A stretch of 8,086 bases of DNA from Gammaproteobacteria bacterium RBG_16_57_12 (GTDB lineage Bacteria; Pseudomonadota; Gammaproteobacteria; RBG-16-57-12), in assembly GCA_001801365.1 (NCBI GenBank), contig MGXL01000006.1, positions 725-8,810 on the forward strand, given 5' to 3'. Within the stretch, counting starts at the first letter, position 1, and every line of letters begins with the position of its first letter. Below are positions 1 to 6,630 of this stretch, piece after piece. A program made the position numbers and the translations under genes. The notes under the pieces were generated by a model. The model saw only the letters and a program-made list of their open reading frames with translations. It had not been told where the DNA came from and made no database searches.

Positions 1-412
1 GCATATCGCCCGACTGCTTGGCGCCTTGCTGGCCGAGCATCTGGCCAGCCTTCCGGATCTTGAGCGACCATCGGCGATCATCCCTGTGCCCTTACACAGC
101 AGCCGACTACGGGAGCGCGGCTTCAATCAGGCCCTGGAGCTGGCCCATCCCGTGGCCCGGCGCCTCAATATCCCGCTGCTACAGAGCTGTCAGCGCATCC
201 GCCCCACCGACGCACAGATGACACTGGATGCCCAGGCACGCCGGCGCAACATCAAGGGGGCCTTTGCCGTCTGCGATTCCCGGTTACCGGAGCATGTCGC
301 CCTCATCGATGATGTCATGACCACCGGACATACCGTGCGGGAACTGACCAAGACCCTGCAACGCGCGGGTGTATCCCGCGTGCAGGTCTGGGTATGCGCG
401 CGCGCCGTATAA
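1..412 (+). CDS. comF: ComF family phosphoribosyltransferase-like protein, 5' truncated
   Basis: The reading frame is already open at base 2, where it reads H-I-A-R-L-L-G, so the gene starts outside the window; the TTG at 26 is internal. About 136 C-terminal residues are visible, ending at TAA 410-412. They form the type I phosphoribosyltransferase half of ComF. A PVPLHSSRLRERGFNQ segment matches the conserved ComF stretch, and ALIDDVMTTGHTV is the PRPP-binding motif with its paired acidic residues. The N-terminal zinc-finger part expected in ComF/GntX proteins would lie upstream. In naturally competent bacteria ComF acts in the cytoplasm during DNA uptake. In E. coli the homologue GntX is tied to use of DNA as a nutrient. 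The enzyme substrate is not settled. Identification is firm; the exact role is inferred from the family. Confidence 0.93.
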   Translation, partial: HIARLLGALLAEHLASLPDLERPSAIIPVPLHSSRLRERGFNQALELAHPVARRLNIPLLQSCQRIRPTDAQMTLDAQARRRNIKGAFAVCDSRLPEHVALIDDVMTTGHTVRELTKTLQRAGVSRVQVWVCARAV

Positions 413-438
413 GATAGCCGAACAACACATGGCACAAT

Positions 439-470
439 TTGAACATTCGCTCTTCGGCATCGTCTATAGT
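439..470 (+). promoter_or_regulatory. Weak candidate promoter upstream of msrB
   Basis: TATAGT at 465-470 matches the sigma70 -10 consensus in five of six bases. The only -35-like element is TTGAAC at 439-444, which is 20 bases away, longer than the usual 16-18. The msrB ATG lies about 30 bases downstream. The 89-base gap after comF makes an independent promoter plausible, but the support is only a -10 match. Confidence 0.2.
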
Positions 471-501
471 GTTGCCAGATGACTATCTGCGGGTGATGAT
501 C

Positions 502-996
502 ATGAAACGACGGACATTTGTGTTAAGCACGTTGATACTGGGCATAAATCCCCTGTTTATTGCCAGGGTCATGGGAGGCGAAATGAACACAGCAGCCAGC
601 ATTACCCAGATACACAAGAGCGATGCAGAGTGGCGCCGCCTGTTGACGCCCGAGCAATACAACATCCTGCGCAAGCAAGGCACCGAACCCCCCAACAGCA
701 GCCCCTTGAACAATGAAAAACGCCACGGCACCTTTGTCTGCGCCGGCTGCGAGCTGCCTTTGTTCACCTCCGAGATGAAATACGACAGCGGCACCGGCTG
801 GCCGAGTTTTTTCACCACCCTGCCCGACAGCGTGGAAACCAAGCGGGATTTCAGGCTGATCCTTCCACGCACCGAATATCACTGTGCACGCTGCGGCGGC
901 CACCAGGGCCATATCTTCAATGACGGTCCGCAGCCGACGGGCAAACGCTATTGCAATAACGGTCTGGCCCTGCAATTCATTCCGACGGCTTCCTGA
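502..996 (+). CDS. msrB: Peptide-methionine (R)-S-oxide reductase MsrB with twin-arginine-like signal
   Basis: MsrB reduces the R epimer of methionine sulfoxide in oxidised proteins. The start at ATG 502 gives 164 residues; in-frame GTG 493, ATG 496 and TTG 439 also exist, so the start is not certain. Residues 2-8, KRRTFVL, resemble a Tat motif and precede a hydrophobic stretch to about residue 24, with no clear AxA cleavage site. The catalytic domain begins near residue 38. Zinc ligands are C80/C83 and C128/C131, the family block GTGWPSF is at 97-103, HCARCGGHQGHIFNDG at 127-142, and the catalytic cysteine is C151 in RYCNNG. These five are the only cysteines, so there is no separate resolving cysteine. 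A strong internal Shine-Dalgarno and ATG (M28) could give a 137-residue cytosolic form. The TGA overlaps the xth ATG by one base. Family call is firm; export is inferred. Confidence 0.95.
   Translation: MKRRTFVLSTLILGINPLFIARVMGGEMNTAASITQIHKSDAEWRRLLTPEQYNILRKQGTEPPNSSPLNNEKRHGTFVCAGCELPLFTSEMKYDSGTGWPSFFTTLPDSVETKRDFRLILPRTEYHCARCGGHQGHIFNDGPQPTGKRYCNNGLALQFIPTAS
573..585 (+). promoter_or_regulatory. Internal Shine-Dalgarno and ATG within msrB
   Basis: GGGAGG at 573-578 is followed four bases later by ATG 583-585, in frame with msrB at codon 28. This ribosome binding site is stronger than the GGGTGA-like sequence before ATG 502. Starting here would yield MNTAAS followed by a complete MsrB domain without the hydrophobic leader. 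It may be a second start for a cytosolic isoform, or the only real start. Confidence 0.5.
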
Positions 997-1769
997 TGCG
1001 CGTCATCTCCGCCAATGTCAACGGCATACGCTCCGCCGAACGCAAGGGATTCTTCGAATGGTTGAAGGGCCAGCAGACGGATGTGGTCTGCCTGCAGGAA
1101 ACCAAGTCGCAGGAAGACCAGCTCAGCCAGGCGCATCATTACCCGGCCGGTTATCACTGCCATTATTTTGATGCGCAGAAAAAAGGTTACAGCGGTGTCG
1201 CACTGTACTGTCTGCGCAAACCTGACCGGATCATTCGCGGCCTGGGGAAAGGTTTTGAAGATATGGATGCCGAGGGCCGCTTCATCCAGGCCGACTTCGG
1301 CAGACTGAGCGTCATTTCGCTGTATCTGCCGTCCGGCTCCAGCGGCGATGAGCGCCAGCAGGTGAAATTCGGTTTTATGGAGCGCTTCACCACAGTGCTT
1401 GAGCACATGCGCCGGCAGAGGCGCGAATATATCCTCTGCGGCGACTGGAATATCGTGCACAAGGAGATCGACATCAGGAACTGGAAGGGCAATCAGAAAA
1501 ATTCCGGCTGCCTGCCCGAGGAACGCGCCTGGCTCGACCGGCTGTTCGGCCCGCTGGGCTTTGTCGATGCCTTTCGCGTGGTCAACCAGCAACCTGAACA
1601 ATACACCTGGTGGTCAAACCGCGGCCAGGCGCGGGCCAAGAATGTGGGGTGGCGCATCGATTATCAGGTCGTCACGCCGGGGCTGAGGGACAAGGTGCTT
1701 GCCGCCCAGATTTACAGGGAGCAACGCTTTTCAGATCATGCCCCGCTGATCATGGAATACAGTTTATAG
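996..1769 (+). CDS. xth: Exodeoxyribonuclease III family AP endonuclease
   Basis: The 257-residue product is a full-length member of the ExoIII/ExoA endonuclease-exonuclease-phosphatase family. Such enzymes cut DNA at abasic sites and trim blocked 3' ends during base excision repair in the cytoplasm. The family residues are visible in order: N7 in ISANVNGIRSA, the metal-binding E35 in LQETK, Y110 in SLYLPSG, D150 and N152 in GDWN, and the D247-H248 pair in SDHAPL. The WWSNRG and GWRIDY blocks before the last motif are also typical. The start is ATG 996, overlapping the msrB stop as TGATG. No good Shine-Dalgarno precedes it, so translation probably depends on reinitiation after msrB. Pairing with msrB groups two repair functions against oxidative damage. 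The gene ends 24 bases before the convergent metW. Confidence 0.97.
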   Translation: MRVISANVNGIRSAERKGFFEWLKGQQTDVVCLQETKSQEDQLSQAHHYPAGYHCHYFDAQKKGYSGVALYCLRKPDRIIRGLGKGFEDMDAEGRFIQADFGRLSVISLYLPSGSSGDERQQVKFGFMERFTTVLEHMRRQRREYILCGDWNIVHKEIDIRNWKGNQKNSGCLPEERAWLDRLFGPLGFVDAFRVVNQQPEQYTWWSNRGQARAKNVGWRIDYQVVTPGLRDKVLAAQIYREQRFSDHAPLIMEYSL

Positions 1770-1793
1770 CGACATCGCTCATGACCGCAGAAG

Positions 1794-2393
1794 CTATTTG
1801 CGGCAGAAACGATAGATGGCGATTTCGCCCAGCAGGTTGGGAAAATACCGCGCCCCCAGGGTGGTGCGGTGGGTGGGGTCGACCACGGTACGTTGCAGAA
1901 TCTTGATACCCTTCTCCAGACAGAGATTTTCAAAATCCTTGAGAGTGCAGAGATGGATATTGGGCGTGTTATACCACTCGTTGGGCAGGGTGCGCGACAC
2001 CGGCATGGTCCCGCCGAAGATCAGCTGCAGGCGGATGGACAAATGGCCGAAATTGGGGAACGTGACGATGCCCTCGCGGCCGATCCGCATCATTTCTTCA
2101 ATCAGGCGATCCGGATAATGCACTGCCTGCAGGGTCTGGGTCATCACGACATAATCGAACGACTCCTCATCGAAATCCGACAGGCCCACATCCAGATCGG
2201 TCTGGATGACATTGATGCCGGCCTCGAAGCACCGCTCGATATTGGCGCTGTCGATCTCCAGGCCGTAGCCGTTCACCTGCCGGCTTTCACGCAGGTGTTT
2301 GAGCAGGGTGCCGTCGCCACAGCCGAGGTCGAGTACTCTCGAGCCGGGCTGGATCCAGCTGCAGATGGTTTCAAGTTCCGGACGTAACGTCAT
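1794..2393 (-). CDS. metW: Methionine biosynthesis protein MetW (class I methyltransferase fold)
   Basis: This 199-residue protein has a Rossmann-like SAM-binding fold. Motif I is VLDLGCGDGTLL at residues 20-31, with D22, G24, G26 and G28, and GLEID at 44-48 provides the acidic residue expected to bind the ribose. The later FPNFGH and NEWYNTPNIH blocks are characteristic of MetW rather than of generic methyltransferases. MetW is encoded next to MetX in many proteobacteria and, from what I recall, supports or activates MetX in homoserine acylation; a methyl-acceptor substrate is not established. The gene begins two bases after the metX stop with its own strong Shine-Dalgarno sequence inside the metX end. 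Its stop codon lies 24 bases from the end of the convergent xth. Family assignment is firm; the biochemical role is from family knowledge. Confidence 0.95.
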   Translation of the reverse strand: MTLRPELETICSWIQPGSRVLDLGCGDGTLLKHLRESRQVNGYGLEIDSANIERCFEAGINVIQTDLDVGLSDFDEESFDYVVMTQTLQAVHYPDRLIEEMMRIGREGIVTFPNFGHLSIRLQLIFGGTMPVSRTLPNEWYNTPNIHLCTLKDFENLCLEKGIKILQRTVVDPTHRTTLGARYFPNLLGEIAIYRFCRK

Positions 2394-2395
2394 CG

Positions 2396-3541
2396 TTAGA
2401 TCACCTCGGCCGCCACCCGGCGCATGTAGCTGCCGAATACATTAATGTAATAGGGGATGGGCATCAGAAAGGCATCATGGCCCTGCACCGACTCGATTTC
2501 GGCATAGCTGACATCCTTATCACCATCGAGCAGGGCCTTGACGATCTCGCGTGAACGGGCCGGCGAAAAGCGCCAGTCAGTGGTGAACGAGGCCACGAAG
2601 AATTTCGCCTCCACTTCGGCGAGTGCGGCGGAAAGGTTGTCGCGATAGGCGCGCGCCGGATCAAAATAATCCAGCGCCTTGGTCATCAGCAGGTAGGTGT
2701 TGGCATCGAAGCGCTCGACAAATGACTGTCCCTGATAGCGCAGATAGCTCTCGATCTCGAATTCCACATCGAACCCAAAGTTCAGTTTGCCCTCCTTCAG
2801 CTCCCGGCCGAATTTGTCGCGCATCGCCGCGTCCGACAGATAGGTAATATGTCCGAGCATGCGCGCCAGCATCAGACCACGGCGCGGGATTACGTTGTGT
2901 TCGTAATAATGCCCTTCATGAAACTCCGGGTCGGTCATGATGGCCTGACGCGCCACTTCGTTAAAGGCGATGTTCTGGCTCGACAGCCTGGACGCAGCGG
3001 CGATCACCACCGCATGGCGCACCCGCTCGGGATAACTGATGGTCCACTGCAGGGCCTGCATGCCACCGAGGCTGCCGCCGACCACAGCCGCCCACGTCCG
3101 GATACCCAGCCGGTCCGCCAGGGACGCCTGACTGTCGACCCAGTCGCGCACCGTGACAATGGGGAAATCCGGGCCAAAGGGCTTGCCGGTATCCGGGTTC
3201 ATGGAGATCGGGCCCGTGGAGCCCTTGCATCCGCCCAGGTTGTTGTTGCAGACCACAAAAAAGCGCCGGGTGTCGATCGGCTTGCCGGGACCGATACAGC
3301 TCTCCCACCAGCCCGGTTTCTTGTCTTCCGCCGAGTGATAACCGGCGACATGATGGTCGCCGCTCAGGGCGTGGCAAATCAGCACGGCGTTGGAACGCTC
3401 CTGATTCAGCTCACCATAGGTTTCGTACACCAGGTCGTAGCGCGGCAGCACGCGACCGCTCTCCAGCTGTAGCGGCGTGTCAAAATGTGCTGACTGGGGT
3501 GTCACCAGCCCGACTGAATCGTCGGGGATACGATCCGGCAT
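2396..3541 (-). CDS. metX: Homoserine O-acyltransferase MetX, probably the succinyl-CoA type
   Basis: MetX transfers an acyl group from CoA to the hydroxyl of L-homoserine, the committed step of methionine synthesis. The 381-residue protein is a full-length alpha/beta-hydrolase. The catalytic triad is S157 in the elbow GGSLGGMQ, D322 in TTDWRF and H355 in QGHDAF. The HALSGDHH segment (57-64) and [14 protein letters not shown] (98-111) are conserved family blocks. R324, two residues after the catalytic Asp, is the residue I associate with succinyl-CoA-using MetX of gammaproteobacteria; acetyl-CoA enzymes usually have a different residue there. O-succinyltransferase is therefore the better prediction, unproven by sequence alone. 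The ATG at 3541 has GGGAAG five bases upstream. It is followed by metW at a two-base gap. No SAM riboswitch or MetJ box was recognised upstream. Confidence 0.95.
   Translation of the reverse strand: MPDRIPDDSVGLVTPQSAHFDTPLQLESGRVLPRYDLVYETYGELNQERSNAVLICHALSGDHHVAGYHSAEDKKPGWWESCIGPGKPIDTRRFFVVCNNNLGGCKGSTGPISMNPDTGKPFGPDFPIVTVRDWVDSQASLADRLGIRTWAAVVGGSLGGMQALQWTISYPERVRHAVVIAAASRLSSQNIAFNEVARQAIMTDPEFHEGHYYEHNVIPRRGLMLARMLGHITYLSDAAMRDKFGRELKEGKLNFGFDVEFEIESYLRYQGQSFVERFDANTYLLMTKALDYFDPARAYRDNLSAALAEVEAKFFVASFTTDWRFSPARSREIVKALLDGDKDVSYAEIESVQGHDAFLMPIPYYINVFGSYMRRVAAEVI
2400..2407 (-). promoter_or_regulatory. Strong ribosome binding site for metW
   Basis: On the minus strand GAGGTGAT, an eight-base match to the anti-Shine-Dalgarno complement, ends six bases before the metW ATG. 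It overlaps the last codons of metX, whose TAA lies between it and the ATG. It fixes the metW start and suggests that metW is translated efficiently from the metX message. Confidence 0.85.
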
Positions 3542-3644
3542 ACTCGCTTCCCATGGAAATGATCAAACTGGGAATAGCTTAAATCAGCCGTCGTCAGGAT
3601 TCCACTGGCCTGATGGTTTAATCAACACATAGGCCCCGGCCCCA
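3542..3644. other. Intergenic region between the dynamin-like gene and metX
   Basis: This 103-base gap holds the metX ribosome binding site and a weak inverted repeat, TCAGG at 3594-3598 with CCTGA at 3609-3613 around a 10-base loop and no T run on the minus strand. A GGGGCC direct repeat follows the dynamin-like stop. I found no convincing -35/-10 pair, operator or riboswitch, so whether metX is transcribed separately is open. Confidence 0.5.
3547..3552 (-). promoter_or_regulatory. Ribosome binding site for metX
   Basis: GGGAAG on the minus strand lies five bases before the metX ATG and supports that start. The same motif and spacing occur before yggT at 6636-6641. Confidence 0.65.
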
Positions 3645-5621
3645 TCAAGAGGCTGTTTGCTGTTTGATGTCTTCTGCCTCGGCAGGAGGCTGATCAAAGG
3701 AGAGCGGTTTGTGGATGGCATCGCAGACTTCATTGAGCTGCTTCAGTCGCGCCTCAAAATCAGCCAGGCTCTGGTTCAGCTCGTCAATTCTGCCTTCCAC
3801 GGTCTCTTTGGAATCCCGGATGCGCTGCAGGTTATCGATGCGCCTTTGCAGCGCGGTCTTGCTGTCCTTGAGTTGCACGGCAATGGGCACCAGAGAGGAT
3901 TTTGACCAGTTTTCCACTTCCTGAAACGCCTTGGCGAAGATGTCCCGGGCGTGGCTGACAATGGAGATAAAAAATTTCTTGATGACAAAACTCTGTTCGG
4001 AGACCGTCATCGCGGTACTGTCACGATATTCTTCCGCGCGCTTGGCCAGATTGTCCATGCGCATGTCATAGTGGTGCATGGAAAGTATCGACGGTTTTAT
4101 GTCCACCAGCCCGAAATCTTCATGGAAGCGCTTGTAAATCGACTGCATCGACTCATTGGCCTTGCTGGCGGTATAGCTGACCTGAGTCATGTTATAGCGG
4201 ATCTGCTCAAAAAACTGGGTCATGCCTTTTTTCATGCCGCCGGTGGTCCAGCTGCCTTCCATCTGCTTGCGGATGGCGGTAATGTGCTTGTCCAGCTCGG
4301 TGATGTTGAGAAATTCCTGCATCTCCTTAACATGCTTCATCAGCAAGGCCCGGCTGGTCTGGAAATTTTCCACCCGCGTTTCATAGATGATGGTTTCCTT
4401 GCGGGTCATCTGCAACAAATGGGCGATCATGGAATTGTTTTTTACATCCAGCGACTGCAGTTCATCGAGTTGCTGCCTGGTGCCATCGTAGTTGCGCTTG
4501 ACCGAATCGCGCGACATCTTGATGGTGGCGCCGATACCGTTGATGACACGATCCCTGACAATGCGCTGTTTCTGCGGCAGGATCTCGTCGGACAACACCC
4601 GCTCCAGTTTCGGCAAACCACTGCGCTCGAGCAGAGCGGCCTCATGCTTGACCTTGCCCAGCAGTCCTTTGTGGGCGGAAATCGGGAATACCGTTGCGAC
4701 ATCGATGCCGAGGGTTTTGGCGGTACTGACACACTGGCCTTTAATCTTGCTCGCCACGGTCTCGGAGTTTTCCAGCTCGTCCCACATGGTGTCGATCTTG
4801 TTCAGCGCCACCAGCAGCCCCTTCTTGCCACCGCTGCTGAAAACCTTGACGTGCTCCTGCCACATATCCATATCGGTCTTGGTCACACCGGTATCGGCGC
4901 CCAGCACGAAGATGACCGCATGGGCATTGGGCAGCATGTCCACGGTCAGTTCCGGCTCGGTACCCAGGGCATTGAGTCCCGGGGTGTCCAGAATCACCAG
5001 GCCGCCCTTGAGCAGTGGATGCGGAAAACTGATCAGGGCATGACGCCACATGGGAACTTCCACGTACTCGGGCACCTGTTCCAGGTGCTGCGCCATGTCC
5101 TCGATAAACAGCCCAAGCCTTTTGGCTTCTTCCAGCGACACCCGCTTGACCTTCACCACTTCCTTGAAGGCTTCCACCATCTTATCCGGTGATTCCACTT
5201 GCAGCGGCAGTGTGGTCCAGTAATCCAGGTTACGTTTATGTTCGGCAATACTGGTGTCTTCCAGACGGGTCTCGATGGGTAACAACCGGATATAGGATTC
5301 TTTGGAGACATGGTCATAAAGCAGTTCGGTCGGACACATGGTGGTGCGACCGACATCGGAAGGCAGCAGACGGCGTTTATAGTCGGCAAAGAAGATGGCA
5401 TTGATCAGTTCGGTCTTGCCACGGGAAAACTCCGCAACAAAGGCAATGACAATGCGGTCCGTCGACAGCGACTCGATGATATCCTCGATGCGCAGAATCA
5501 GCTCGTTGTCTTCATTGTCCTGACTTTCCAGAAAGTTCTGGTAGAGACCCAGATTCCTGGCTACATCGGCCTTCCATAGCGCATATTCATGTAATTGCTG
5601 CGAGAGTCGCTCTTCTTCCAT
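3645..5621 (-). CDS. Dynamin-like large GTPase
   Basis: With ATG 5621 the product has 658 residues; a GTG five codons upstream (5636) is an alternative, and neither has a good ribosome binding site. The N-terminal half is a dynamin-family GTPase domain. Its P-loop AEFSRGKT (about 63-70) has alanine in place of the usual first glycine. G2 is GRTTMCPTE (about 91-99), G3 is DTPG (about 212-215) and G4 is NKID (about 274-277). The rest is mainly charged, helical sequence, with a strongly predicted coiled coil from about 580 to 636 and a polar tail. No signal peptide or clear transmembrane helix is present; the FVIKKFFISIV stretch looks amphipathic and could touch membrane. Bacterial dynamin-like proteins remodel membranes or, as with CrfC, associate with replication components. 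Family is firm; cellular role unknown. Gene order and lower local G+C suggest later insertion. Confidence 0.93.
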   Translation of the reverse strand: MEEERLSQQLHEYALWKADVARNLGLYQNFLESQDNEDNELILRIEDIIESLSTDRIVIAFVAEFSRGKTELINAIFFADYKRRLLPSDVGRTTMCPTELLYDHVSKESYIRLLPIETRLEDTSIAEHKRNLDYWTTLPLQVESPDKMVEAFKEVVKVKRVSLEEAKRLGLFIEDMAQHLEQVPEYVEVPMWRHALISFPHPLLKGGLVILDTPGLNALGTEPELTVDMLPNAHAVIFVLGADTGVTKTDMDMWQEHVKVFSSGGKKGLLVALNKIDTMWDELENSETVASKIKGQCVSTAKTLGIDVATVFPISAHKGLLGKVKHEAALLERSGLPKLERVLSDEILPQKQRIVRDRVINGIGATIKMSRDSVKRNYDGTRQQLDELQSLDVKNNSMIAHLLQMTRKETIIYETRVENFQTSRALLMKHVKEMQEFLNITELDKHITAIRKQMEGSWTTGGMKKGMTQFFEQIRYNMTQVSYTASKANESMQSIYKRFHEDFGLVDIKPSILSMHHYDMRMDNLAKRAEEYRDSTAMTVSEQSFVIKKFFISIVSHARDIFAKAFQEVENWSKSSLVPIAVQLKDSKTALQRRIDNLQRIRDSKETVEGRIDELNQSLADFEARLKQLNEVCDAIHKPLSFDQPPAEAEDIKQQTAS

Positions 5622-5701
5622 AACCCGAAATTTCACTCAGTTTTTTATAGGAATAATTCTGTTTTATAGCTTGGCTCACGGATAGATACTATCGGCCCTG
5701 A

Positions 5702-5740
5702 ATTACAGTACCTTAGCGCATTTTCTACAATAAATGTCAA
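5702..5740 (-). promoter_or_regulatory. Candidate promoter region for the dynamin-like gene
   Basis: The 100-odd bases between the DUF167 gene and the GTPase gene are clearly AT-rich. On the minus strand a perfect TTGACA lies at 5740-5735, but no good -10 sits at proper distance. A second possible pair is TTGTAG (5730-5725) and TGTAAT (5707-5702) with a 17-base spacer; its -10 matches five of six bases and its -35 only three. The start codon is about 80 bases downstream. A promoter here is plausible, and the exact boxes are uncertain. Confidence 0.3.
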
Positions 5741-5744
5741 AAGT

Positions 5745-6044
5745 CTATAACCGGCCACGGTTTTCTGCCATAAAACCCGGCATGACTCTGGGGGCATGAA
5801 TGACGAACCGCTTGAGGCGGCCGGTCTCGCCGGCCGTCAATGCAATCTGATGCTGAGGCACCTTGAAAGTCCTGGCCAGCAACCGGATCAGGTGCTGATT
5901 GGCCTTGCCGTCCACCGGCGGGGCGGTAATCCGCACCTTCAGGTAACCGTCTTGGCCGGCGACGAATTCGTCCTTGCCGGCCCTGGGCTGCACCTTGAGT
6001 GCCAGATGCAGATCCTGACCCTGCCAATGAAACCAATCCGACAC
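5745..6044 (-). CDS. yggU: DUF167 (YggU) family protein
   Basis: The 99-residue protein matches the DUF167/YggU family along its length, with the conserved VQPRAGKDEF (18-27) and APPVDGKANQHLIRLLA segments and a TAGETGRLKRF stretch near the C terminus. The family has a small alpha/beta fold and no established biochemical function. The start is GTG at 6044, four bases after the yggT stop. There is no in-frame ATG nearby and no clear Shine-Dalgarno, so translation is probably coupled to yggT. The gene order yggS-proC-yggT-DUF167 is common in gammaproteobacteria. In E. coli the homologue lies next to yggT in the same way. The family assignment is firm; function is unknown. Confidence 0.92.
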   Translation of the reverse strand: MSDWFHWQGQDLHLALKVQPRAGKDEFVAGQDGYLKVRITAPPVDGKANQHLIRLLARTFKVPQHQIALTAGETGRLKRFVIHAPRVMPGFMAENRGRL

Positions 6045-6048
6045 GGTA

Positions 6049-6630
6049 TCAGGTGCGCATCAGCAGATAGGCCATATCGATCAGGGGAGCGGCCACCAGA
6101 TAGGACAACAATTGCAGGGCGATCAATACGATGACAGGGGACAGGTCCAGACCGGAGATGGGCGGTAACAAACGCCGTGCCGGACGTAACAGGGGTTCGT
6201 TCAGGGCGTGCAGCAGCGAGGTCACCGGATTGTACACCCCGGGATTGACCCAACTGAGGATGGCCTGGATCAGGATGCCATAAAAAAACACATTGAGCAG
6301 CAGGCCCAGCAACTGCGCCACCGCCAGCACGAACAGGCCCAGAGGGGTGACGGCCATGCCCGTTACGACGCTTAACAACAGCAGCATCACCACTTGCAGG
6401 AGCACCATCAACAACACCGAGGCCAGATCCAGGCCGAACAGGCCGGGGATGATCCGGCGCAATGGCCGTAGTGGCGGGTTGGTCACCTTGACCAGAAATT
6501 GGGAGACGGGGTTGTAAAAATCCGCGCGCACCCACTGCAACAGAAACCGCAGCATTACCGCCAGGATATACATGCCGAACAGGGTCTGGATCAAAAACGC
6601 TCCAGCATTGCCAAAATAGGATCCGCCCAT
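6049..6630 (-). CDS. yggT: YggT family membrane protein with two YggT repeats
   Basis: The ATG at 6630 gives 193 residues and overlaps the proC TGA by one base (TGATG), with GGGAAG five bases upstream. A GTG 15 codons further upstream is possible but lies inside proC and lacks this support. The protein is a hydrophobic integral inner-membrane protein with about four to six transmembrane segments. It contains an internal duplication: FYNPV...NPPLRPLRRIIP...GLDL (about 38-69) and VYNPV...NEPLLRPARRLLP...GLDL (about 132-163), offset by 94 residues. The double-YggT architecture is usual in proteobacteria, while cyanobacteria and plastids often have single repeats. YggT proteins have been linked to osmotic or ion tolerance and, in other lineages, to cell or organelle division; no molecular mechanism is agreed. 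Confidence 0.94.
   Translation of the reverse strand: MGGSYFGNAGAFLIQTLFGMYILAVMLRFLLQWVRADFYNPVSQFLVKVTNPPLRPLRRIIPGLFGLDLASVLLMVLLQVVMLLLLSVVTGMAVTPLGLFVLAVAQLLGLLLNVFFYGILIQAILSWVNPGVYNPVTSLLHALNEPLLRPARRLLPPISGLDLSPVIVLIALQLLSYLVAAPLIDMAYLLMRT

Noticed and set aside
417..458. Inverted repeat GCCGAA (417-422) and TTCGGC (453-458) between comF and msrB
   Set aside because: The 30-base loop and lack of a following T run make a terminator unlikely, and a six-base match this far apart can occur by chance.
948..1601. A 217-codon minus-strand frame across xth
   Set aside because: xth on the other strand has all its catalytic motifs, and the antisense product resembles no family I know.
2849..3472. 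A 207-codon plus-strand frame across metX
   Set aside because: It is a shadow of metX, with no family motif and no ribosome binding site of note.
3594..3613. Possible terminator hairpin after the dynamin-like gene
   Set aside because: The stem is only five perfect pairs with a 10-base loop, and no T run follows on the minus strand.
3951..5192. A 413-codon open frame on the plus strand, antisense to the dynamin-like gene
   Set aside because: It lies wholly within a well-supported gene. The product is rich in H, Q and G, as antisense frames of GC-rich genes often are, and it has no recognisable domain.
5939..6535. A 198-codon minus-strand frame overlapping yggT and DUF167
   Set aside because: yggT and DUF167 are both recognised in other frames; this product is proline/glycine/arginine-rich shadow sequence.
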